From positions 248,001-312,000 of the forward strand of contig JAKUHH010000148.1 in assembly GCA_022701365.1 (NCBI GenBank): 64,000 nt of DNA. Direction: 5' to 3'. Position 1 is the stretch's first letter, and each line of letters begins with the position of its first letter. The notes beneath the pieces are model-generated. The model made no database searches. It was not told the origin of the DNA and worked only from the letters and a program-made list of their open reading frames with translations. The translations under genes were made by a program, and so were the position numbers. The stretch comes from Mycocentrospora acerina. Its lineage: Eukaryota > Ascomycota > Dothideomycetes > Pleosporales. Below, piece after piece: positions 34,844 through 47,043 of this stretch.

Positions 34844-37558
34844 ATGGCTCAAATTGCCTCGCCACGGCACCGTGTCACCCAGTCGCAGTCTGTTGGCATC
34901 GGCTCACCGCTCTACCAGCGCCGCCACGCTTCCAATGCCGGCCCCGTCGAGATGATTCCCAATCCAGAGTTCTCGTTTCCCATGCGAGCACCAGACACGG
35001 CCTCTTCAGAACCCGCCCCGCCCAGCTCGCGCCCCATGTCGCTCCAGGCATATCCAGCTGGCCGTCGCGGGTCTATGCCGCACGCTAGACAAAAGTCTGT
35101 CAACACTCTGCCGAATTTCTCTTTCAATCCTGCAGGCACATTGAAGCCAAGTACAGGGACATCTCCCCCACTTTCACCATCTGTGGCCACCATGGCCACG
35201 ACACCCACAACTCCTTCGAGACCCATACACGGACACCACCGGAGAGGAGGGAGCGAATTCATTGGTGGAGACAACCGGCCAGGCATGTCACTGATGAGCA
35301 GCAGTCCCACCAAGGGCGAGGGCGACCTGCCCGTGCCAGACACCACACTACGTCCAGGACCCCCAGCAGGACGACGTGGTCACGCTCATCGCCGCTCAGG
35401 AGCCATCTCCTCTCACGACCTGTCCACCATCATGACGCCTCCTCCAGCAAAAGCCGGCAGTGCACCAAGCACACCCTCCGAGGGTAACCCATTCATCCTT
35501 GGCCACTCTGTCAACAAGTCCGTATCGCAACCGTCATTGCGGGCCAATGCTTCGGACGATGACTTGACTGCACGCCCTCCTTCCCGGGCTCGAGTTGGCT
35601 TTTCCGACAAGGTCGAGTACATTCGCCCTCTCTCTACAATCTCGTCGGAAACAGAGAATTCTTTGTCCACGCTCCGTTGCCACTCCACTTCGAACAGTCT
35701 TTCGTCCATTGTAAGCGGCAATATCATCAATGCGCAATCTACACGCATTGCTCGTCCGACGCTCAGCCCAACGCTCAGCACCGTCGAGGACGAGGGACGA
35801 CCAAGCACTGCCGGAGCCGTTTTGGAAAAATTTATGAGCAACTCGCTGAGTGAAGACGTCTTGGACCGCAAGCGACCCATGTCTGCGGTCCCTCCAGCGT
35901 CGGCAACCACGACAGAAAGCTCAAGTTCCACTCCTTTTTCCAAGAGGCGAAGCTTCTTTTCACGAAATAGTGACAAATCGATTCACACACTGCCAATCAG
36001 TAAATCTGATCCCGCTCTCTCGAAATCCATAGAATCACCTTTGTCTTCATCAACGACTGACAGCAAGGCTTCGACGGAAGACGCAGAGAAGTCAAAGTCT
36101 GGATCGCGTAAGTCAGGCCGTAAGCCTCGTAAAGTGAAGTCGTGGGCGAATTCAATCATTCCAAGGAAAGGAAAGCACAACAAGAAAGCGAGGGGCCGTG
36201 CGCCAACACCTCCAGCAGACCCAGCCATCGAAGTGGATGATTCTGATGCATCAGACGACATCGACTTTGAGCCCAACTTCGACGAAGATACTACTGTTAC
36301 CATCGTCTCGCCGGCTGAGCCTTCTGCCCCGGCCAGGAAGCGTGACACGGACATTGCTTCATGGCAACCACGACCATTGCAGCGTGTAGACTCGGACGTC
36401 ATGAGTCCTATTATCGATTTGGACGCAGCGCTTGGACCGTTCAATACTCCAAATGGATCTACTCCACGTAACCAGCGCGGTTTTTCTGCTCATAGGAGAG
36501 CCATGCACAGCGCCAGTGCCACAGCCCCAAGCCACCGGAGAACAGAGAGTGCCCCAGAGCTGGTACCTTTCGAATTCCGATCTTCGGCTGCTGCTTCCGC
36601 CGCTCCCATGGCTGATGTGTTTGAGGAAGAGGAGCCAGAGGATGATGTGCTTGTTATGAAAAAGGGCTCGACTAGTTCCGTCACTGAGGAACCTGAGGAG
36701 CCCAAGATTCAGCTCGTTGAAGCAGATGGCAAGCACGACGGATCGACTATCAACTGGAATTTCAACGACGGATTGGGTATCAAGCGCAATGCTAAGAAAA
36801 ACAACGTGGACCTGACAGAGCCCTTGTCTCCTCGTGCGTTGCCTCAATCTACACCCAGTGATGTTGATCTCAGGCAAACACATGAGGCGGGTGTAGTCGA
36901 AGTTGTGGAAGACTACGAGGAACCTCGCACATCGTCTTTGACCCATTCTTCCGACTCGACAGTTACTCCAGAGCAGCCGCTGGATGAGAGGAAGGAACAT
37001 CAGCCCGTGATGAGCGTGTCTGTTCCGCTATCTCAACAGAGCCTCATGACTCCTGATACAATCACGTCGTCTTTCTCATCACCAGATTATCACTCTAGCC
37101 AACTTTCATTCGACATTCCTCGCTTGGGTACTGCCGCTTCTTCAATGACCGACTACCCCATCATGCCTTCGCCGCGCTTCGGAGAACCTGGGCCTGAGCT
37201 TCGCATCTCAGTGGATGATGTCCCCTCTCTGTCGTCATCAAGGTCGACTATGACTATTGCGATGCAAAATGCTTATGCGCTCTCCAGCCCCCGCCGACCT
37301 AGCGATCGCTCTCCATCTCTGTACTCTACTCCTAGCGAGGTGGAAACACGTCGCCGCAAGCGCTCCAGTATTGCAAGCTTGTCTCGACTCATCAACAGCT
37401 CCTCTTACAACGAGAGGAGTAAACTTTCCATTGAGCAGCGTCCCCAATCTGAGCACCAGATGGAACCAGTCAAGGAGAAGAAGAAAAATAAGCGTCTAAG
37501 CAAGCTGATGTTCTGGAGGTCCCGGGATTCTTCACCATCCTCATTGTCGCGCACTTGA
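34844..37558 (+). CDS. Large Ser/Pro-rich disordered protein, conserved-fungal type, function unknown
   Basis: Single exon, 904 residues, starting MAQIASPRHRVTQSQ after a C/T-rich leader. Almost the whole protein is low-complexity Ser/Thr/Pro with scattered acidic runs. Recognisable islands are NPEFSFP near residue 45, a strongly basic stretch around residues 420-447 (SGRKPRKVKSWANSIIPRKG), SWQPRPLQRVDSDVMSP, INWNFNDGLGIKRN, and a basic tail (KEKKKNKRLSKLMFWRSRD). There is no signal peptide or membrane segment. I recall similar Pezizomycotina proteins carrying labels such as 'cell wall proline-rich protein', but nothing here shows a wall location; the basic patches and many SP/TP sites suggest a phosphorylated intracellular scaffold (inference). 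The frame is uninterrupted, so the call as a real gene is strong, the function is not. Confidence 0.8.
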   Translation: MAQIASPRHRVTQSQSVGIGSPLYQRRHASNAGPVEMIPNPEFSFPMRAPDTASSEPAPPSSRPMSLQAYPAGRRGSMPHARQKSVNTLPNFSFNPAGTLKPSTGTSPPLSPSVATMATTPTTPSRPIHGHHRRGGSEFIGGDNRPGMSLMSSSPTKGEGDLPVPDTTLRPGPPAGRRGHAHRRSGAISSHDLSTIMTPPPAKAGSAPSTPSEGNPFILGHSVNKSVSQPSLRANASDDDLTARPPSRARVGFSDKVEYIRPLSTISSETENSLSTLRCHSTSNSLSSIVSGNIINAQSTRIARPTLSPTLSTVEDEGRPSTAGAVLEKFMSNSLSEDVLDRKRPMSAVPPASATTTESSSSTPFSKRRSFFSRNSDKSIHTLPISKSDPALSKSIESPLSSSTTDSKASTEDAEKSKSGSRKSGRKPRKVKSWANSIIPRKGKHNKKARGRAPTPPADPAIEVDDSDASDDIDFEPNFDEDTTVTIVSPAEPSAPARKRDTDIASWQPRPLQRVDSDVMSPIIDLDAALGPFNTPNGSTPRNQRGFSAHRRAMHSASATAPSHRRTESAPELVPFEFRSSAAASAAPMADVFEEEEPEDDVLVMKKGSTSSVTEEPEEPKIQLVEADGKHDGSTINWNFNDGLGIKRNAKKNNVDLTEPLSPRALPQSTPSDVDLRQTHEAGVVEVVEDYEEPRTSSLTHSSDSTVTPEQPLDERKEHQPVMSVSVPLSQQSLMTPDTITSSFSSPDYHSSQLSFDIPRLGTAASSMTDYPIMPSPRFGEPGPELRISVDDVPSLSSSRSTMTIAMQNAYALSSPRRPSDRSPSLYSTPSEVETRRRKRSSIASLSRLINSSSYNERSKLSIEQRPQSEHQMEPVKEKKKNKRLSKLMFWRSRDSSPSSLSRT

Positions 37559-38348
37559 ATATTACCGTCTTTGGTACACTGCCTTTGTACACCTTAATCC
37601 TTCAGCTCGCATCTCTACCGCTTGTTGACGGCATGATATTATGGATCTTCTCGACTCCGAGCACATACAAGCACATCTCACCCCTACCTCACCATCTCGC
37701 ATGACACGGAGTTTTTTTACCAGCGAGGCGGATATGAATGTTTAATGGCGCAAATCTCCTTTGCGATGCATCTCTTTACTTGTCATTTCCGATACGCGAA
37801 CAGGAGGATATTTTCTTACACTCATTAAGAGCACAACTGCATCTCAACTTTCCTTGACTTTGTTTCAACTTCTCTTTTACTGAGTACTAGGAGGACGGGT
37901 ATCTACGGAGAGGAAATCTGACGACGCATCTTTTTGCAACGTAGAAGAACATCTGGAAAGCGAGGTGATACTTTGACTAGTTGTTTGGGAGGCTTTTTTG
38001 TGTCTCCTGCTTAGCATATCTGCCCAACCTTAGCTGTGGCATGTACACTAGCCAGTTGGCTACATGTGGGTATTTTTCGACATCTTCTTTTCTACATACT
38101 TTTCGGGCCGTGCAAGAAGACACTTCTTGCCACGCATCCGCCTTTTTTTTTCTTTTTAGGGATGGATGATTTATCTGGTACTTGGGATTCGGTCACGGCT
38201 GTACTTTTTTGAGGAAGCAGAGAGCACAATGTAGTGAGATTGATGGGTGGATAGATAGCAGTGGATAGAAGAAAGTCAAAGGAAGTAGTGGAAGGAAATG
38301 AAAGCTATCATATTACATCAATCACTGTACTTGTATTTTTTTCTTATT

Positions 38349-38379
<31 letters not shown>

Positions 38380-38416
38380 ACTGTGTAAGTCTACCTACGT
38401 ATTCGCCATGATTGCT

Positions 38417-38453
<37 letters not shown>

Positions 38454-39441
38454 TCATTATCTGATCTAGCATCCCTGCTACAAATTTCATCGACTTCCCG
38501 CCACCACAAACTCGTATCTAACCACGCATGCATGTACACGCACGGTATAGAGACTGACTGACTAACGATCAGCATGCTTTCTTCTCCCAACCTGAAACCA
38601 GACACGAGGCAGCGACTCGAGAGGTGAAACTAGGGGTCTTCTTATCGTGATCGTCGGCCGCTGGCTTGGGGGTTGTGCGGATCACGAGCTGGGGAGGAGG
38701 CGCGGGGGCGTGTTTCAGCCATGCGAACGCTGTGGAGGGGGGAGGATTTAGGTGGCTTGAAGGATCAGGTGTGGTGGGTTGTGGTGGTTTGCTTATTTCG
38801 GGGGCTGGCGCCGAATCGGGCGAGCGTAGAGGAGTAGAGGGAGTAGGGGGTTGTTTCTGAGTGGTTGCAAGTCCCCCCTGCTCTGGATACTTGAGTGGCG
38901 GTTAGGGTGTTTTTGTAATTGAGTGGGACTGGCTGGTTTTTTTGGTGGGTAAAGATTATGGTGGCTGTCATTTTTATTTTATTTTATTTTATTTCAAAGC
39001 TTTTGAATGGTAGGGGTGGTTGGGGTAGTAGCGTAGCGTATGATTATTATTATTTTGTAGAAGCAGGCTCACTTGGTGTATACGTATGGAGAAGCAGAAT
39101 TGTAAAAGTAGGACAGTTGGGCAGACAGAGGTGGGGAAGGCGCAAGTTTTTTTTTTGGCTTGAAAAATTGAGGATGAGCTTTATTGCTCGTTGGAAATTA
39201 AAGATGTTTGTGTTCGACTTCTAAATACCCTGCGAGAGATTAGGATGTTTGGTGCGGTTGTTGGTGGAATGCCCGCAAGTTGGTGGTCTAGCTCCCACTA
39301 GCGCGTTTTCCCCCAATGCAGCGAGCGGGCAACATGGCATCACCGAGTGCTTGAGCTCTCGCTCACTTACGCTCCAACAACTTCACGCCCCAACACAGCT
39401 TGTAATCTACGAATCACTACAAGCAACAAGTGACGGAAATC
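37559..39441. other. Spacer with 3' flank, microsatellites and promoter
   Basis: No gene seen. Contains CT and GTC tracts (about 38352-38450), TTTTA repeats (about 38970-38995) and TTGG/GGTT-rich stretches. Confidence 0.6.
38352..38450. repeat. CT dinucleotide tract followed by GTC trinucleotide tract
   Basis: CT-rich tract at about 38352-38379 and eleven GTC units at about 38417-38450, non-coding. Confidence 0.85.
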
Positions 39442-41384
39442 ATGGCCGACGAAGACAAAGAGAAGGCAGAAAAGGTCGCTGCGGCGAAGAAGCGCGTAGG
39501 TTCCCCCCGTGGAGATGCTTGGTGGTGGGCTGGTTGGTGGGGGGAAGAGGGTGTTTAAATCACTTCTCTTCTCATTTGCGACAAAGCGCTTGGAAACTCA
39601 GCGGAATGAGAAATAAGACGAGGTGCTAACATGTGTCTTTTCATGCTAGTTTGAGCAATTGAAGAAGCAGAAAGCGAAGAAAGCCGGCGCGGGAAAGAAG
39701 AAGGAAGACAAGGCCGAGTCTCCCATCGCTGAAGCTCCCGCTGCTGCCGACGACGCGCAAAATGAAGACAAACTCACAGACGACGCGAATGAGGCCGTGG
39801 AGAGCCCGGCGCCGGTCGAAGATGACGAGCCGTCGGATTTGGCGGTCGTGAGACCCGTGCACAGCAGAAAGTTGTCTGTTGCAGTGGAGTCGAGGCAGAG
39901 ATCCGAGTCGTTTTATCGCTCTGGCACGGCTATATCGCCTCCACCTTTGACGCCCGGAGCGGGGGCCTCGAGCGAGATTTACAAAGAGCAGGCGGCGAAG
40001 ATTGAGGAGCTGGAGAGAGAAAACAAGCGCTTGGAGACCGAGGTCGAGGAGTACGAAGGCCGGTGGAGGAAGGGCGAGGAGGAACTTGAGGAGTTTAGAG
40101 AGGGGAGGGGAGATGTTGCGATTGCGGTTGAAAAGGGGAAGGAGGCTGATAAGCTGGTATGTGAATCAATATTTGAGTTGTGGGGGTTGTTGAGTGGGTT
40201 GCTAATATATAGTGCAGAAGTCGGAAGTTGAGGCGCTCACAAGACAGCTATCACAGCTCCAAACGCAGAATGCGAAGGCTACACGGAAGACTTCAACGGC
40301 TTCACCTGGCCAGTCTGCTTCCATCGACGATTTGAACGCGCAAGTTGCGTCAAAGTCTGCCACGATCGAGTCGCTCGAGCTGGAGATCTCGAATCTCAAC
40401 AAACAGCTTTCAGAGCAGACGGCCAAGAACAACGAGCTTCAGTCGAAGGTGTCTGGTCTTGAGTCGGCATTGCAAAAAGCTGAGCAAGAGGCCAGCTCGA
40501 CGAAGACGGAACTCTCTGATCTCAAAGCGAACTTGGACAAAGCCAGCGAACAAGCAGTGAAGGAGGGTTCCGATCGAGATTCTGCGCAAACCCTTACTGC
40601 GCAGTTGGAGGCTGAGCTCGGCGCTGCAAACCGCAAAGCGTCAGACTCGATATCCCGCGCCGAACTATTAGAAAAGAAGATTGAGACTCTAACTCAGCTC
40701 CACCGCGACAACGACGCCCGTAACCAAACTCGCATACAAGAGCACAAGAAAACCGAGCGCGAAGCTACTGAACTACGAACCCGTATCGCAGGCCTCACCA
40801 ACGAAAACGCGCGCCTCCGTGAAGCCGAGCACCACCGCAAAAAAGTGAATCTTGACTCCATTGAAGATACAAGTGTGTTAGAACTCGAAGACGAAGAGCG
40901 CGACCGGCTCCTTGCCAAAGTCCGCGATCTTGAAGAGCAGAACTTTGAACTTCAACGTGGCGTCTGGCGCGATCGTCGCCGTGATATGCAACCTGCTATC
41001 GACAACGACACACCACACCCTTACTCGTCTACCTCTGGTTTCGACGAAGTCGATCTCTCTGGCGCAGCAGCACCCTCGCGTCAACCCGCCAAAACACACT
41101 CTTCGCTTCAAGATGTTATTCAATCCGGCATCTCGGCGTTTACGGGCCAGACGCAGCATCGTAGGAGCAGTGCAGCGGGGAGGGCAAGGCCGAGACAAGA
41201 GAGTCTGGGAAGCTTGGATGAGTTTGAGATTGATGAGGACGCATTTAGGCTGGCACAGGAGGAGGAGCAGAAGAAGAGGTTGGAGAGGGTGAGAGAGATT
41301 AAGAGGGGGCTGAGTGAGTGGAAGGGCTGGAAAGCGGACTGGGTGGATGTTCGACAAGGGATGGGAGGCGTGTTTGAGATTTGA
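39442..41384 (+). CDS. Coiled-coil protein ('M protein repeat'-like), function unknown
   Basis: Exons 39442-39495, 39650-40156 and 40218-41384 give 575 residues. The N-terminus is highly charged (MADEDKEKAEKVAAAKKRFE, then Lys-rich), followed by an acidic Ala/Pro segment and a Ser/Arg patch (RKLSVAVESRQRSESF). From about residue 110 to 395 heptad-rich sequence forms long coiled coils (KIEELERENKRLETEVEEYE; VEALTRQLSQLQTQNAK; SLELEISNLNKQLSEQ). Near the C-terminus are LDSIEDTSVLELEDEERDRL and RGVWRDRRRDMQP, then a helix with KRGLSEWKGWKADWVDVRQG. I recall fungal homologues labelled 'M protein repeat protein'; a golgin-like tether is possible but no GRIP or GRAB domain is visible. Intron 39496-39649 (GTAGGT..GCTAG) joins AAAKKR to FEQLKKQ; intron 40157-40217 (GTATGT..GTGCAG) joins ADKL to KSEVEAL. 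Confidence 0.8.
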
Positions 41385-42234
41385 GGAGGGACGAAGCGTG
41401 TGATGCGATATGATATGATATGATTTGAGTGAGCATGGGCATGTATGAAAGAACGGGGTGGGTAAGGTTTAGTCGTATGATAGTCGTAGTCGTCGCCATC
41501 AATTATCACATGCCACTCTTAGTCGCCTACTTTCGCCCATCAAGTCCAGCTCCCAGACGTAACCCATGCACTAGGCCAATATAACTTCTATATTATATGT
41601 GCCTAAGCGACAGATGGCTTTAACAACTGAATAGAGCATAGTTCCCCATAAAATTTTGTGAAGGGTAGTATTGTTTTGAAAGGAGGGCAAAAATTCGCTC
41701 AGTACACATGTTATCCTATCTTTTTCTAAGCAGACTTGGAGACGAGAAATTCATGTACTGACTGTTGCTTAATACGTGTTTTGAATCACATGCAGATAAG
41801 CAGACAGACAGATTGGTGTGCTCGTTGTGTTTGGTACTAAAGAAAGGGAACTTTTTTTTATTAAAAATAATAATAATACTAGACTTTTAGTGTAGAGAGA
41901 AAAGAGAGAAGTTTTTGTGCATGTGTCAATATATGTGCAAGGAGAAGAGAAGAGAAAAGAAATTTTCTAGAACACTAGTTTTGCCATTTTTTGAGCGTGC
42001 ACTTCCTATCACTTGCAACATTGGATTTTTTTTTGTATTTTAAATTTAACACTCCCTGCTACCTTTCCACTATTTCAACAGCCCAAAGGACTAAATTTGC
42101 TAAGTATAGCCTACCTAAAAGATTAGAATGTAATATTTAGATCTTGTTCTAATACTTAGTCTTAGTATTTGGAGATCTTCTAATACTAAAACTTTAACAA
42201 ACACATTTTGACAATCATCCGAATTACCTACAAT

Positions 42235-42522
42235 TCAGCCTTACTGCCCTTACTCTTTGTCCTAAGCCCTAGACCCTAGAACCATTATTTCTCTTTCAGG
42301 TCAGCACTGACCCTGTAGTACTCTTAGCCTCCTTCTAAACCTGATTATTTAAGGATACAAGAACTGTAGCTGTGTAGAGTAGTTTTTCTGCGTTATTTGC
42401 ACATGACTTGTTGCTGTAGAGGATAATATTCTTATTGTACCCTCATGTCATAGCACTCATGTACGCCCTGTAGCGAATTCAGGCCTTTTTTAGATTAGTC
42501 TCTTCTTGCCTGTGTTGTTACA
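42235..42522 (+). mobile_element. Degenerate solo-LTR-like relic
   Basis: The 3' part (about 42345-42522) matches the LTR at 47044-47330 along its length: shared TGTAGAGTAGTTTTTCT, TTGTACCCT (TGTACCCT in the other copy), AGCACTC and a terminal GTTACA, with many transition-type differences. The 5' end is diverged and placed only approximately. Same orientation as the other copy. Confidence 0.6.
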
Positions 42523-42943
42523 CTTAGAGTGGTGGGTTTATAATTAGTTATTGTACTACTTGTTTGTTCTACTACTTCTATAGACGAAGTGATATAAAAT
42601 ACCTTAATTTTGAATATAACCGTTTCTTTACAAACATATCCATCATTACTTTGTTGGTTTTTGGTGTTTAACGATCTTTAATAGGCACAAACAAGTGTCA
42701 GAATTGCATCTCAAAGCATTATATTCGACTTCTTATGCTTCGAGGAATATCTCATTCATCTACAACAATTTAAGTTAAAGTAACAGTAACAGCCATTTTT
42801 GTCCTGTTGTTGATTTGATTCTCTTTCCCAACAATAGCACAATTTAGATTTTCTACATAAAAATCTTCAATTACTTTTCAACAAAAGTGCACTGTTCTGT
42901 CACATGATGAATCAGTTAATATATCATAGTAACTTTTTTAGCT

Positions 42944-42985
42944 TCTATGGCGCAGCGGGATAGAGCCGTGTCCTGACAGCTTGGC
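42944..42985 (+). other. tRNA-like 5' half (A-box-like), not a functional tRNA
   Basis: The stretch containing TATGGCGCAGCGGGATAGAG resembles a tRNA D-arm and Pol III A box. No matching T-arm/B box or closing acceptor stem follows, so this may be a decayed tRNA or the head of a tRNA-derived element. Confidence 0.35.
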
Positions 42986-43159
42986 GGAACAGACTTTTGA
43001 CCTAGTGCTGTAGCTACTACACTAAGGCAATACCTAAAAGTGACTTTACTACTATCCTGGGTTTAAAAAAGAAAAAAAGTTAATTAATTACTACAAATAT
43101 ATGTTGAACTATTTGTTCCGTCCTTCTCCAATCTACTGGTACTTTTTACATGAACACAT

Positions 43160-44508
43160 CTAAGCATATACATAACAGAACGGCCCATCCATAGTGTTCA
43201 TCATATCACGAATAGCTACGACTGGTTGACCTACATCTTCCAGGTCAATCACATCATCAAGTGTTGTGTTACGGCTCGGTGGATTATTGCGCATCGTCAT
43301 CGTGCCGTCAATCGCATTCTGTCGAGTGCTGAGATCAAAGTTCTGCCATGTCCACCATGTGCGATCAGTCATGGCGTGATGGAAAAAGACTAGAGTTGAT
43401 TCAGGGTCAGCTGGTGCAATAAGGAGAAGAAGAAACATGTACTTACAGCTTGGATCTGCAGGCGAAAAGAAAAAGTCGGAACCCGCATCGCCACCGATCA
43501 AGTAATGGCCTGCTGCGTGGATACCCATTCTGCCTTGTTTAAAGTCACCGTTAAGGACATCCTGGAAAGAACGGATATCTTTGTTGTCTCTAATTAGGGA
43601 AGTAACTGCCTCATCTCGCGCCTCCATTGCAGCATCGCGGTTGAGATCGCGGATTATGCATCGCGGGTTGTATCCCAGTCCGGATGCCTCTGGATTAGGT
43701 TTGATGCCTTTCTGCAGCGGCTGAAAAGGACCCATGTTGAGGGTGAAGTTTTGAAGCGGCCCAGACGTTAAGCAACCACCACCTGTTCCAGGGGGGAGAA
43801 GAATATCACATTCCTCATCAGTGAGTAGACATGCAGGCGCGCGACCAGGGACGAATGCTCCATCACCTGATAAGCTTGTATCGCTGCCATCAAAAAGAGG
43901 TGACTTCCTTGGGTCGTCTGCCCATTGAGCCCAGTTGTAATAGCTGGAGAGTGTAAGTATTTACGAGCCTTGCTACGTTGGAGCGTCACCTACGGTTGAT
44001 AACCACTGTATCCGCACTCGTTTCGCAGTGCTTGTTCAAATGCCCAGGTATAGTAACGGTGCCACGATAGAAAGTTTCCAGTAACGTGGATTACCAATGA
44101 CTGGTGGACATGTGTGACTACGAAGTCATCAAGGCGGGTCCTTGCTCCAGATGCAATTGCTGCTGGCGTTCTTGCTGGGATCGTCATCATACACTGGAGT
44201 GCAGATATGTAATCCTTCTTCTCTGGTGTCGAGAGGGCGGACCTGCTTTGTGTAAGAGAACCTTCTTGCCGTTGCATGATTAATACGTACCACTCGCGTC
44301 TAACTGCTGCGTTCTTGAGTGTACACTTTTTTGGATTGGGATATCCCTTGATAGCGAAGTGGTCTTTCAACTTTGCAAAACTCTCTGCTGTTAGCTTATC
44401 TGACTCTAGAACCTTGGGTCTTTCTGACGTCGGGGCGTTCCAAGAGCGGAATGGTACAGCCTCAACACTGCAGAGGAAGGCTCCAAGCAAAATAGTTGAT
44501 AGCTTCAT
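43160..44508 (-). CDS. Secreted tyrosinase (type 3 copper monooxygenase)
   Basis: Exons (minus) 44508-44291, 44242-43994, 43943-43447 and 43389-43160 give 397 residues. A signal peptide (MKLSTILLGAFLCSVEA) comes first. The copper A region has HVHQSLVIHVTGNFLSWHR followed by the YYTWAFEQAL helix, and copper B has HAAGHYLIGG and, across intron 3, DPSFFFHHAMTDRTWWTWQ, so all six expected copper-ligand His appear present. The family oxidises mono- or diphenols to quinones outside the cell, leading to melanin-like pigments or protein cross-linking. Three introns (44243-44290, 43944-43993, 43390-43446) are supported by motif continuity; the first and third are multiples of three and free of stops. 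The gene is intact although it sits in an AT-rich, LTR-bearing island. A long C-terminal latency domain is absent. Confidence 0.88.
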
Positions 44509-44600
44509 GGTGGATAGAATCCAAAGTGGATAGGACTTGGAAAGAATGAAGAGTTGAAGTGGTATTCTATGGGACTATGAGAGCTCGTTAAGAACAGAAG

Positions 44601-44608
44601 TATATAAA
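44601..44608 (-). promoter_or_regulatory. TATA-box candidate of the tyrosinase gene
   Basis: TTTATATA on the minus strand about 95 nt upstream of the ATG, followed by a C/T-rich leader ending CTATCCACC before the ATG. Confidence 0.5.
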
Positions 44609-47043
44609 CATTTGCAAACATGGATCGGAGCAACTTTGATCGAGTCAAGATTTCACACGGCATTACAATTTTTCTGATAACCACCGAGATACATGCCTGC
44701 CTAACAGCACTGTAAGATTGCAAGACGCCATGTGAACATCTTGCCAAGGTGACAATATAAACCAAGACATTGTAAGATGGAGATTTCATTAACCTAGGCG
44801 AATTTCGCCGACTCATACAGGAAAGTAATATCAGGATTTTAGTCTTGACCTGTATCGTTGTGTTGTTAATGTGTGTGAAAGTCACTGCTTGCCTCACTGC
44901 CCGCTTAACTCGCTGCCCGCTTGACTCACTGCCCGCTTGACACTTGCAATGAATTCTCAACGTTGGTATTGACGTTTGTTATGCCAGCCAATCACGATTT
45001 ATACATGGGGGTTGAATATTTGTATCACAGGTCTTTAGTGTGTTAAGAGAAACGCAGTGTCAGTGAACACTATACGGATATCTATTTAGCCAAGACCGAG
45101 AACGTCCGTATAACGTATAATTCGGATATGCTTCTACATCAGGTCTAGAATATGCAACAAAACATTGAAGAAAACTAAACTTAAAGAACTATAGTAACTT
45201 CAACACCTGCAACGACTGTATAAAATCGCAACTAAAAAGGAAGCTCGATAACAAAAATAAAAGGTAACTCGAATAAGTTTAGCAGATAACTAAGAATTAC
45301 TTTGTGTTGAGTTGCCATGTAAAACAACACCAGAAGTTAGTCTTCCTAGGCTAGGCTGTATTTAGTTACTAATCCAATTCCCCACGATGTAATCATACTC
45401 TCGCGACGATCCGGAGAATTTCAAGAAGAGAACACGAACTTTTGAAACCAAAGCAGAACGCTTACAGCAATCGATCTACGTATTAGTCTAGGGCAAGAAA
45501 ATTTACATGTCAAGCACGTATGAAGATCTGAAGAAGACATTCTGGTATTGATGTAAAACTACAGGCAGCTGTGTCTTACTCAGAACGTAGTGCTTGCTCA
45601 ATGCTGTCTACAAAGCTAGCAAGCCTAGGCCCAATTTAAGCATAAAATTAGGCCTAGCCGAAGCATTGGCCATCATTTCTCGAAAAAAGGGCTGTCAGAG
45701 ATTCGAGATCTCATAGATTAAGTCAATGCGTTTTTTTAGCTAGCAGGGGGAATCCCGACCAAAACGAAAGCAGTCTGATGATAGATTAACGCTGGAACGG
45801 CGAGGCGCAAGATTCGGAGTAACTGTTGAGATCATGTCCGAGTACTTGAACTAAATAACCCAAAGGCATTAGATAACACTTGGGCTGAATGGGGTTGAGG
45901 TTGGATCTCGGAGATAGAGTGTGTCAGGGGAAAATATGGGTTATGGATGTATAAGTGTTGTTAGCACGTAGCGTGCTCGAAGGACGAGAAGCGATGATTG
46001 AATTGATTGACGAGGTTGAACGTATCACTATGGCGAGTGGTATTCCGATTGCTTATGTAAGTGACAGGGGAAGTTCACAAGCCCTCCTGAGGATCATTTA
46101 CCTGCGAGCTCATTCGCCATCGAGCTCACTTCTATTGAGGTGAGCTTCCTCATCGTGTGTACTGAGCGCACGATCCCAAGAAGTGGGTCAGCCACGTGCC
46201 TGTTCTGTGCACCGTGTTCTGGCCCTGATGTGCTCATAATGTTCCTGGTTCCTGACCGGGGACCAGGAAATCGGATCATAATAGTAGCGTGGTGGAGAAT
46301 TTTGTACTTAGTTTCTGGTGGTTCATTACAAAATGGCGGCATATTTAGATTAACAGAGACTAATCAGGACATTCCATTTTCAGGAGCAGAGTTTTCGCCA
46401 TCATACTGTCCTACCTACATACTAATCCTATTTTCGTATTCGTACTCGTTTAGTAGGTAGTCAGCCCAAACTTGATATCCTCTCTGTAGCACAAGTCGGG
46501 CTTTCTAAAAGTTATATTTGGCCCTAAGAAAACGTCTCGAAGGCTTGTCATCAACATCACTATCAAGATACACAATTCACTTTGAAAGTCACACTGAACA
46601 TACAATCTAATATGTTTCGCAAGCAAATCAATGAAATTAGATCAAGGGTAAGGGCGAAAGGACAAGGCGACTTTACATGTTACATGAGAGAGCCGTGACC
46701 ACTCCGACCAATACGATAAGACCTAATTACAAGTAGATTGATTAATTAATCAGTTAAACTTTATAACTGAACCGACGTAGATAAGAAGAGAGTAATCTGA
46801 ATATCGTCTAAATCCGCTACAAGGCAAATAGAAGTGCTAGAACCGAGGGAAAACTAAGATTACTATTCTCTACACCTAAAGATATTGTACAAATAACACA
46901 GAACAACTATTATATAAACCTCGACTTTCTGTGTCAATACAAATGCAGCTTAAAAGAGGCTTAGTAATTACTAAGAGAGGCTAAGAAAGGACAGTTTAGA
47001 GTTCCTCGATCAAGGAGTTAGGCGAGGAGACCTTTACCGGAGC

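Larger units (their letters stand above)
41385..43159. other. AT-rich, ORF-poor region with retroelement relics
   Basis: From about 41570 the sequence becomes AT-rich with no open frame above 60 codons, as expected of RIP-degraded repeats. It contains an LTR-like relic (about 42235-42522) and a tRNA-like stretch (about 42944-42985), listed separately. Confidence 0.6.
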
